The position numbers and the translations under genes were made by a program. The notes under the pieces are model-generated. The model worked only from the letters and a program-made list of their open reading frames with translations, had not been told where the DNA came from and did no database searches. From Acheta domesticus (Eukaryota; Arthropoda; Insecta; Orthoptera; Gryllidae): a stretch of DNA of 64,000 nt. Shown here piece after piece: positions 55,290 to 64,000 of this stretch. Every line of letters starts with the position of its first letter. Positions within the stretch are counted from its first letter, which is position 1. The stretch covers positions 104,187,271 through 104,251,270 of the forward strand of contig JAHLJT010008756.1 in assembly GCA_031308135.1 (NCBI GenBank). The letters are read 5' to 3'.

Positions 55290-57990
55290 CATGCTTCAAC
55301 AATCTAACATTATTAAACTGGAACTGTCGAGGTGTTCTAAATAAACGATCTGAATTGAAACATTTCTGGTTTCACATGATATTGACATAGCATGTTTAAC
55401 CGAAACTCACCTTATTTCTTCCAAATCTTTCACAGTTCAAGGATACAAATGTTACAGACGTGATAGACCAGGGGACGTACCAGCAGGTGGAGTATTAATT
55501 TTAGTGAAATCCGGCATTCCGCACTGGACATCATTTCTCCCAATAACACCAGGGTTAGAAACAATAACTATCAACCTTCAGAACGGTAATAATGTAATGA
55601 TAATTTCAGCTTATAAGCCGCCTAATAAACCATTGACTGCAACACGTCTTCAAGACATTTTCAAACTAAAGGCTCCCATTATCTTATTTGGTGATTTAAA
55701 CACAAAACACACTTCTTGGGGATGTAGAATAAATCAACCAGCCGGAACTTTTCTTTTAAATCTCGCAAAGCACTCAAATTTCAAAATTATTGCGCCCGTT
55801 GATCCGACATACTTTCCTTTTGATGCGAATTACCTTCCAGATATTCTAGATATTGTATTAACAAATTTAAACTTTGCTCTCCATTCATATTCTATCTGCG
55901 AATTAGATTCAGATCATAACCCAGTGATTACAACTTCCAAATTAATCACTTCTTTGCCTAATTATCCACCGCATTTATCTACTCACAAAATAAATTGGCA
56001 CACATTTCAAAATCGGTTATCATCGCTCCTTCCTCCGTTCTCGAATCTGAAAACCCCTGCAGAAATTGACCAAGGCACACTTTTGTTTACTAATGCCATC
56101 ACAAATTCAATTGACTATTCATCTCATTCACTAACTGCTACTCGCAGAGGGCTCACCAAATATCCGCTACCTGAGCAATTACGTAATTTAATATCACAAA
56201 AGAACAAAATCAGACGTTTATGGGCAAAACATCGCCTACCTCATTTGAAATCTGCATTAAACCATCTAACAAAATTGGTTCGAAACGCTCTTACGATGTA
56301 CCAAATGGAAAGCTACAAAAATATGTTTCAAATCTTAATCCGCAAGATTCATCTCTTTGGAAAGCAACACGTCGATTGCTAGGTCAGTCAACCAATATTC
56401 CGTCATTAAAAGGTAACAACAAAATTGCACAGTCGATTTCTGAAAAAAGCTGAGCTATTAGCAGATTATTTCGCAACTACTTTCACCCAGCATGCTGTAA
56501 ACGATAGAGGACACTGCACAATAACACATTTTGTGCAGTCACCAAATTTAGATGTACCAAATCGAATTTCTTTTATATCACCTAACGAAATATTTGAACT
56601 AATAAAAAAGCTACCAAATAAAAAGTCACCAGGCCATGACAGAATCACTGCAAATATCTTAAAGAATCTGCCCAGACGTGGTCTTGCGTATCTAAACAAT
56701 ATATTTAACTCGGCATTGCGACTAGGATATTATCCTAATTCTTGGAAACACTCTCTAATAATTCCTATTCCAAAGCCTCAAAAAAACTTAAATCTTCCTT
56801 CAAATTATCGACCAATTAGTTTAATTCCAATTTTGTCAAAAATATTCGAAAAACTTGTATTAAAAAGACTAAAAAAATTCATTCTTGATACTAACGTGCT
56901 TCCTTCTTTCCAATTTGGCTTCGGAGAAAGCCACTCAACAACTCATCAGTTATTAAGATTAACAGAACAAATTCATTTTTCATTTCAATCGGGTTTTCAC
57001 TTACTTGCAGTTTTCTTAGACGTTGCCCAGGCGTTTGATCGAGTGTGGCATGATGGATTAAAATTTAAATTAAGGAAAATTGGATTACCATTATATCTTT
57101 ACAACATCTTATCAAGTTTCCTACTGAATCGCACTTTCTCTGTACGTCTTAACTCTTTCATTTCTTCACCTCGGGCTGTTCTTGCTGGTCTTCCACAAGG
57201 ATCCCCGTTATCTCCTTTCTTATTTAACTTGTACGTCGCAGATATTCCTACTAGTAATACAGTTAATATAGCTCTTTTTGCAGATGATACTTTACTCTTT
57301 TATGCAAACCGAAATCTAAATACAGCATGTCGTATAATTCAATGTCACCTAAAAAACATATAAAATTGTTCTAAACTATGGAAAATTAAAATCAACCCAA
57401 ACAAATCAATTGCCAAAGTATTTATTTTAAGGTATCCTGTCTTTCCTCGCCCTTTGACTTTGGATTCTTCTATCATTCCTTGGTCTCCTCTGAACTCATC
57501 TATTCGTTATCTCGGCGTTCTGATGGACACAAGACTAAATTGGCACAGTCACATCTCGTCCAAAGTAATTGAAGCCAATAGAAGGTTAGCTATTTTACGT
57601 CCAATTCTTAACCGTAACTCTTCTCTAAAAATTCATTCCACTTTAACCATTTACAAATCTATTCTTCGGCCAATATTAACCTACACACGTCCTGTTTGGA
57701 TTTCAGCTGCCCCAACCACATTAAACAAGTTACAAATCTTCCAAAACAAAATTTTAAGAATAACAGTAAATGCCCCCTGGTTTGTCAGCAATAAGACCCT
57801 CCACAACGATCTTGCAATAGAACCAATTACTTCCTTTATTACAAAGCTGGCACATAATTTTTTCAATAATTTAAATCATGTACAAGGAGCAGTCACTTAC
57901 GAAATAGGAACCGATCAGCCCCCACTCTCCCGCCTAAGAAACAGACTCCCATTCCATATTTTCCTTCAATATCTCTCTGATATTAGATAA
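55290..57990 (+). pseudogene. Jockey ORF2, endonuclease and reverse transcriptase, four lesions
   Basis: Apurinic-type endonuclease plus RT for target-primed reverse transcription. The endonuclease has LLNWNCRGVLNKR (55310), a frameshift at about 55355-55370, then ACLTETHL, SAYKPP, FGDLNTKHTSWGC, PDILDIVLT and ELDSDHNPV, so the catalytic motifs are all kept. The linker region changes frame near 56300 and back near 56447. The RT (56450-57363) has KKSPGHDRI, NYRPISLIPILSKIFEK, FLDVAQAFDRVWHDGL, GLPQGSPLSPFLFNLYV and an intact FADDTLL. TAA at 57361-57363 interrupts it. The same frame resumes with LWKIKINPNKS and SIRYLGVLMDTRLNWHSHI, and ends at 57990. It is inactive by these few changes only. 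Confidence 0.85.
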
Positions 57991-58247
57991 GGTAGGAACA
58001 TTTCTAGCAATTACCTGTCCCTCCCATCGTATTTTCTTTTTAATCCTGTCATTGCGCTAACATAATTCCCTCGCAATAACCTTGGTTGAAGTTACAGCAA
58101 ATGAAATCACTATCAGGGAGGTAACAAACAGTTACCCCCTTTACAATTTTCTGATGCAAAGTTGCTCGGCCAATCAACTGAAGAGCCTCACGGCTGAACG
58201 TTGTACTGTCTTTAAATGTAAAATAAAATTAAAAAAAAAATCCTTAA

Positions 58248-58395
58248 CAAAAGTTAAAAAAAGAAATTTGAAGCCGCTTTTGAGAAAATCTTGTTTTTGT
58301 ATTTTTTTTAAATGCATGTTACAATACGGGTTGGTAAATGTAGGTACGAGTACACGAGTGAGTGTAAGTACGATTAGGTGCGCACAGTAGCTTCG
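58248..58395 (-). repeat. NR300 dispersed repeat, right half of the interrupted copy
   Basis: AAATTTGAAGCCGCTTTTGAG at 58264, in line with the AATTTGGAGCCATTTTTGAG landmark, gives the continuation that the left half at 52835-53579 lacks. It decays into unrelated sequence by about 58320-58395. Confidence 0.65.
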
Positions 58396-58920
58396 GTCGC
58401 AGGAGCGGATGCGGTTGGCGCGCACTGTGCCGACCGCCCCTCACCGCCGCCCTGCCGCGCGGCCGGAGAGGCAGGCCCGGCCGGCCCCGCTGGCGTCCAG
58501 CCCGCGCCCACGTATTACGTTGGTTTTTAAAAGCTCCTTCATATATTAAGAGTCTTTTTGCTCGCGCGGCGGGAGGGGCCGCGCCGGGCCAGGGCGAGCC
58601 GCCCGCGCGCGCAGCGCTTGCCTCCTAGTGTTAAACATATTTACCATTTCGGCTTTCTTTTGTCGGCGTCGAGAGAACCGCGCCGCCCCTAGTGGCGGGG
58701 CCCGGTACTACCGATCCAATTAGATTGAGATGAGTTATGCGAGATCACTCGCCCCGCCTCTGCATCATCGCCGGCCTCCAAACGCGCCGACGCCGACGCG
58801 GACGCCGACGCGCGCGCCTGCTTTATTGTTTGATTCGCCGCCGCCGCCGCGCCCCGCCACCCCCCGCCACCCCCGACGCTCCTCGCGCCCGCGCCATTGC
58901 CGTGCCCTCCCTCCCACCTC
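58396..58920. other. GC-rich, CpG-dense island
   Basis: Composite: GCCGCCCTGCCGCGCGGCCG at 58445, a second block GCTCGCGCGGCGGGAGGGGC at 58560, and a third with CGACGCCGACGCGGACGCCG at 58788. AT-richer sequence at about 58515-58555 and 58625-58660 separates them. Frames on both strands are compositional. Confidence 0.65.
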
Positions 58921-59264
58921 AGCATTCACTTCGAATTCTTGTTTGTTTTGTTGTTTGCTTTTCTGTAAATCTATTTGTATCGTGACCTTCCTGACTGCGA
59001 GAAGATTGACTCTTGCCTTGCGTTTCTCGCCTAGCGGCTAAGTAATTTTTCGACAAATTTTTCTGACTTGGTTTTACAGGGCTTTTTTACATTCTCGTAT
59101 TACTCTTTAAGAAGTAATATAGAGTAGGACTGAGTAAATTGGGTAATTCTGAGGCCAAAAAAAAAAGATTTTCGAGAGAAAAAATCATATTGTGAAGAGG
59201 ATAAATCTTGTTCCAATTTGTATTAATTAACTTGCTCTAACTAGTTTTATAGTCATAATTAACG

Positions 59265-60035
59265 ATTTCTGGGTCGTTTACACCGAAAAAGTGATTGACT
59301 GTAAAACGTCTTTCTGTGCTCAACACCAGCACCTTAACTATTAATAGGATTTTTTCCGAAATTAATATTCAGCGGTCTATCTTGTCCCACTCGAAACTCT
59401 CCTAGTTTGAGAAGCATTCTTTAAAATTTGGGGCTAGTTAACATAAAGGCCCTGGAACATTTTCAAATTTATATAGTTTCTCGAAAACTTAAACATTTTC
59501 TGTGAATGTGAACTCAAAATATTGCATTTTCAGAAATGCGTAAATGCCATTTTTTCAAAAACGGCTCCGATTTGTTTCTTCAAACTTTTTGTGCGGATGA
59601 TACTATTTGCACCGTATAAGATGAAATAAAAATCATTTTGCAGAATCCTTTTGTTTCGTCAAAAATGACGCAAATATATATTTTTAAATATCCCTCACGC
59701 CACTAATATGCACTTTTGCAGCAATTTGTATATAATATTGCATTTGCTACTGGAATTGCTTCAAATTACTTACAATAAAGTTTTTCAATTACTCAAAACT
59801 TTTCTGTGGAAAAGAGCTTCAAAGTTTGACTTTACAGTAACGCTTAAAAGACATTTTCTTAAAAACGGCTCCAAACGTTTCAATGAATATTTCCGTACAG
59901 GACGAACTTTTATTCTTCTCTAATATTCTTAAAGTAACATTTCGAGTTCACCATTAGTTAACCGAAAAATTGAGAAAATTTCTAGGAAAATGTAGTTTGG
60001 GAGGCGATAGATAGCTGCTGACAAGAGGGGGCAAG
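59265..60035 (+). repeat. NR300 dispersed repeat, short two-unit copy
   Basis: 5' module with CACCGAAAAAG (59281), AAACGTCTTTCTGTGCTCAA and ACCTTAACTATTAATAGGAT. Unit landmarks CAAAAACGGCTCCGATTTGT and TTAAAAACGGCTCCAAACGT lie at about 59556 and 59859, 303 bp apart. The 3' module has ACCATTAGTTAACCGAAAAA and GTTTGGGAGGCGATAGATAG, ending CTGCTGACAAGAGGG. Both end modules are present, so the length difference from the 50.5-kb copy is in unit number. Confidence 0.7.
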
Positions 60036-60570
60036 ACCGAAAAGCTAGCTTAGACCAAAGATATTAGAAAACTAACTAGTACGTGAAAGTATGTGCGTTT
60101 CTAGCATCACTAGTTTGATCTTGTTATCGCTCAATATTTAGTGCATTTCAGGCTTTTATTTCGACTTTCTGTACTACTACCTGACATCCCCTGATCAATT
60201 CCCATTCGTTTCTCGAAAATTCTGCCAAACCTTATTCGCTCTTTTACATTTCTGATTTGTTTGATCTCTACGTTTATCTATTCTTTGATATGTGCTCTAT
60301 TTTCTTGCACTCCTTTGTATTCCATATTCCTCACCTTCCAACTCTTTCGCACTCTTTTCACTTCACCATTTCGTCGGAATTATTTGAAGTTGTTTCGCCT
60401 TCATTTATACTTTCTCACACTCCTTTGCTTTGTCCTTCTACATTCTTTCCTCTTTCTGATTCTGTTGCTTTGTCATTTGATCAGTCCTCAGAGATATTTC
60501 CTTTTCATCTATCCACCTAATGTCTTCTCAGGATTTTGGAGTGTAGTTATTCCACTCCCCATGCATGTGT
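60036..60570. other. AT- and pyrimidine-rich, nothing recognised
   Basis: TTC/CTTT-rich on the + strand. Open frames of 87-338 codons run from here into the next simple repeat and are not supported. Confidence 0.5.
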
Positions 60571-60574
60571 CTGC

Positions 60575-61140
60575 CCGTAACCCTGCCGCCATCGCCACCC
60601 CCCCCGTCACCAACATCGCCATCGCTACCGCAACCACCATTGTCACCACCATCGCCATCGCTGCCGCCATCACCATCGCCGTCGCCACCATCAACGCCAC
60701 CACCATCGCCGTCAACACCGCCACTGCCTTAACCACCGCCACCACTACCGCCACCGCCACTGCTTCCGCCACCACCATCACCAACTTCGCCGTCGCCACC
60801 ACCAACGCTACCACCATCACCGTTGCCCCCGCCACTGCCAACCGCCTTATCCACCGCCACCGCTGCCGCCACCGCTACCGCCACCAACATCGCCGCTGCC
60901 ACCGCTACCGCCATCACCATCATCCCTGCCACTGCCACCGCCACCGCTGCCGCCACCGCTGCCGTCACCACCATCGCTATCGCCACCACCATCACCGTCG
61001 CCCCCACCACTGCCACCGCCACCGCTGCCGTCACCACCATCGCCGCCGCCATTGCTATCGCCACCACCATCACCGTCGCCCCTGCCACTGCCACCGCCAC
61101 CGCCACTGCTGCCGCCACCGCTTCCGCCACCACCGTCGCC
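60575..61140. repeat. CAC/GCC/ATC trinucleotide-rich array
   Basis: More than 180 triplets dominated by CAC, GCC, ATC and ACT (for example GCCACCACCATCGCC). Longer near-repeats of about 60-90 bp occur, for example the ACCACCATCACCGTCGCC type at 60985 and 61065. All three frames stay open on both strands, giving Ala/Thr-, His/Arg- and Gly/Asp-rich translations. Confidence 0.85.
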
Positions 61141-61390
61141 TCCGCCGCCGCTCCTCTCGGCCGGCGCTCCCCGCGGGCGGTCGCGCCGGGCGGCGCGCGG
61201 AACCTTCAAACGGACGCGCCGGTTGTAATTCATTCCCGGGGGTTTTCCATTTTCGAATATGCATTAAATGTTTCTAATGCGGCCGCGGTGTCATTGGGGA
61301 GGGCCGGCGCCGCGTTCCGGCGCGGGCGGCCGCCCCACGGCGCGGCACGGCGCCGCCGCATTCTCACGGCCCGCGAGGATGTCGTCGTGG
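61141..61390. other. GC-rich, CpG-dense island
   Basis: CTCTCGGCCGGCGCTCCCCG and GGCGCGGCACGGCGCCGCCG blocks separated by about 70 bp of AT-richer sequence. No domain. Confidence 0.6.
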
Positions 61391-61411
61391 AGTCAACATC
61401 CCTGGGATACA

Positions 61412-61693
61412 TTAAACAATTTGGTGTTGGGGGACAGGTATGAGGAACAAATAAAAGGACTTTTCTTCATAGTCAATGTGACTGTTGGCGTAGCCGTCGG
61501 TGCCAACGTCATTTCTGTCATTTTCTTCGTTATTGTCAACGTATTTAAATTTGTTATCGTCATCAGCATTGTCATAGTTTGCTCTGTAGCTGTGACATGC
61601 ATTTGAAGGTTTTGAGTTACGGCCTCCATTGGAATGAATATTAGCAGAGACTCTTACGGAAATGGTAAGTACTTTAGGTGACTGAATCCACAT
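61412..61693 (-). other. Asn/Asp-rich open frame, origin unclear
   Basis: A 93-codon reverse frame with CHSYRANYDNADDDNKFKYV, then NNEENDRNDVGTDGYANSHI. The opposite strand is a run of GTC/ATC/GTT steps, so the frame may be slipped simple sequence, much like 8775-9041. It adjoins a GC island. A GGTAAGTAC donor-like site lies on the + strand at about 61667. No domain is recognised. Confidence 0.25.
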
Positions 61694-61699
61694 GTAAAC

Positions 61700-64000
61700 T
61701 CTTCCACTTACCTTTTCTTCTACAACAACACTACTTGAGAGGAGGAAATAGTTACAGAATTTTGAGGACTATTAAAAATTATTTTACAAATCATTAATTT
61801 ATCGCGAAGAGTGAATTTACTTTTTCCGTATAGAAAGCTTTTGCACTAATGTCACCGTCTGAGAATGATCACTATTTTACTGAATCTTTCAAATGAGAAA
61901 ACGTTAAACATCCTTTTTCAATATATATCTAAACTCTCCGGTTTTGAGGACGTAGCAGGGTTTTCTGATTTCTATAATTCAGATGAAAACCCTTTTCTGC
62001 TGCATTTTTCTTTAATCTGAGAACTTTCGTCAGCCCTTTATTGTTTATATCTACGCCGAATTTGTTTAAAATATTTTGGTTTTGAAAATTTTGGAGACTG
62101 ATGGAATTTATTATCACTCATGGCATTTACTGAAAAGCAATTTTAATGTTATTATCGTATGTGATATTGTCATGTGGTTTTCATGTCATTGGGAGTAGAA
62201 TAACATAACAAATGATTTATTCTTTTCTCCACAAGATTTACATTGTGTCAGTTACTTTCAACAGTCATTTTCACTCATCTAAATGGTTATTTTAAGATTG
62301 GAAAAAGAGCGAAATTTTGGAATGTGTCTGCATTCACTTATTCTGACGTGCGTTTTATTTCTAGTATTGATTAGTAGACCCTTGTTTAATTTCTCTGCTT
62401 GAGATAAATGTCTGATGACAAGTATTCCTTCCCGGTTTGCTAATTCGAGCAGCATTTGTATCACATAGTCTACATGTAATCGCATTGCATTGCAATCTCG
62501 TGACACAAGTTTACATCACTGTCGCGTCTGGTTCTTGTACGCGGCGTTGAACATCCACAAGATGTCCGGCGTTGCTAACTGTGTAGTCAGACAGAGATTC
62601 TCACAGTGTTGATATCAGTCTGTGTCATCAAATGGACAATTCTTAACATGTACGCTTCAGTTTTTTCTGTTAGATAGCGACATATTCAGTGATTCTTGTA
62701 GTATTGCAATGTTTCATGAAACATTTCTGAATAAAATTTACAACTTTTCTTCGCAACATTATTTTTTGTGGGTAGAAAATAATCAACAACAAGCCTTAAG
62801 AATCCCAAGAGAAATGGTCTTTTTTATTAGTAAACGTGTTTCTTTGTTTAGTGAAATCAACTTGACCTTGGATTCCTGAATAACCGCTTTTCAAATTGGC
62901 CCATTGTTTAAAATAATTTCTCAAATACACAATTAATCACAGAAAAATTATTGAAACGAATCTACAACATAATGTTCTGAGTCCCCAAGACTGTATGATA
63001 AGTTTGACCCAGTGAAAGAAGATAGTAACTAACTTTTTGCATGTTATTACTTATGGATTAAGGATGATGCCAAAACAGATTTTTCGGATAGAACTTCTCC
63101 CTAAGCAATAAAAAATTGAAAACCGGCCGCCAGCTTTTGCTGCGCGCAATACGGTTTCGCAGATTGAGTGGCGGTTAGAAATCTCTTCCCCCAGACGTCA
63201 TATACATTTTTTTTACTTTTTTTTGACCAAGTAAATAAATAAATAAGTAATAAAGGGCGGCAACCGCCTTCCACATTTGTGCAGAGTGGACCCCGCGCAC
63301 ACCCCTCACAATCGCACGCTTCGGAACTCGAGACAGAAGGATGAAATATCCCTGGCAGAAACGCGCGCTGCGAATGTACAGGTTGGTATTCAGGGGAAAG
63401 GTTCAGAAGCTGAGTTGTTAAGGTAGGTTCAACGAAACACTATCAATTAATAAAATAATCACAATTATTTATTGCGGTATACATATGCAATAGTACAAAA
63501 TTATTTTGTAAATCCAAATAAATAAGTAAATGATATAACAAAAACACGGCCGAAGGAGAGGACAATCTTAAAGAGACAAGAGCGACCTCTCTGCTACCGT
63601 AGCAGAACAATGGAAGTTGCCCTTTCGGAAGTGCTGCGCGCACGTATGTGCACCTTCTGGGAAAACAATGATCGAAAATAATCATCGATACACACTCTTG
63701 GAATAAGAAACTGCAGAGAGGCTTAACTTATAAAAATATCAGAGGAACCTATGGAAAATTTTATTCTTCCATATGTCGTGGCAACCAATGGCAACGATCG
63801 CAAATAGCCGTCAATTCTTCCTTGTAACTCCTTCAAGGTCTGCCTAAAATAGCTTCGCGGTCCCCAATTGGACCCTTGTTTAAGAAAGTATTATTAATAA
63901 TAAAAAATTGAAATGGAAAAACCTTAAACTTAGTATTAAAGGAATTGCATTGTGTTCTTTTGTTCATCACATTGAATTAGTTATATGGGAGTTTGATTTC
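61700..64000. other. AT-rich, nothing recognised
   Basis: Contains a short (AAAT)n-like spot at 63232-63255, and a moderately GC-rich patch at 63120-63380 without assignable content. Confidence 0.45.

Larger units (their letters stand above)
53580..58239 (+). mobile_element. Jockey-clade LINE, nearly full length
   Basis: A non-LTR retrotransposon of about 4.66 kb with a 5' UTR (53580-53889), ORF1, ORF2, a 3' UTR and an A-rich tail (58226-58240). The flanks ATCCATAA (53572-53579) and ATCCTTAA (58240-58247) are a probable 8-bp target-site duplication with one mismatch. The element splits an NR300 copy, so it is younger than that copy. The 5' UTR contains TCGCCTTCGTTCGCACC, possibly part of an internal promoter. 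One nonsense change and about three frameshifts in ORF2 make it inactive but recently so. Confidence 0.85.

Noticed and set aside
60261..61443. 338- and 206-codon + frames rich in Thr/Ala or His/Arg
   Set aside because: Produced by the CAC/GCC triplet array. The frames begin in unrelated pyrimidine-rich DNA and have no domain.

Overview
The window looks like a gene-poor, transposon-rich stretch of a large insect genome. The basis is the mobile-element content: Tc1-like DNA transposons, a PIF/Harbinger element with a MADF-domain partner gene, Jockey-type and other non-LTR retrotransposons of insect type, hAT-like MITEs and several tRNA-headed SINE families. A polyneopteran such as a cockroach, termite or stick insect is my guess from the style of these repeats, at low confidence. 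I found no host protein-coding gene that I can defend, and no rRNA, CRISPR array or operon. Every convincing coding trace belongs to a transposable element, and almost all are broken.

Layout. 1-7.4 kb: Tc1 remnant, a tandem-unit AT-rich repeat, an internally deleted Harbinger element, more of the AT-rich repeat, a GC island, a SINE, and the tail of an R2-like LINE. 8-19 kb: a run of very GC- and CpG-rich islands in AT-rich DNA, with SINEs, a 10-bp minisatellite and a pair of hAT-like MITEs. 20-30 kb: a decayed LINE, several tRNA-derived SINEs (one pair as a foldback), a 117-bp direct duplication and a 21-bp minisatellite with higher-order structure. 30-46 kb: mostly featureless AT-rich DNA with a few GC islands and a LINE tail. 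46-60 kb: densely nested elements, namely AT-rich repeat copies, LINE tails, a Tc1 element, and a nearly full-length Jockey element (53.58-58.24 kb) inserted into an AT-rich repeat copy. 60-61.4 kb: a CAC/GCC-rich simple repeat grading into a GC island. 61.4-64 kb: unassigned.

The best candidate for something undescribed is the AT-rich dispersed element, here called NR300. It has a 5' module carrying GTCCG/GACGGAC-type motifs, a variable number of about 300-bp tandem units marked by AAAACGGCTCC, and a 3' module marked by GGCGATAGAT. About nine copies or parts occur in both orientations (near 1.0, 3.3, 4.2, 39.1, 46.7, 50.5, 52.8, 58.2 and 59.3 kb), with different unit numbers. No coding capacity was seen in any copy. 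The second theme is about 15 GC-rich islands, whose many open frames are by-products of base composition and of repeat periods, not genes.
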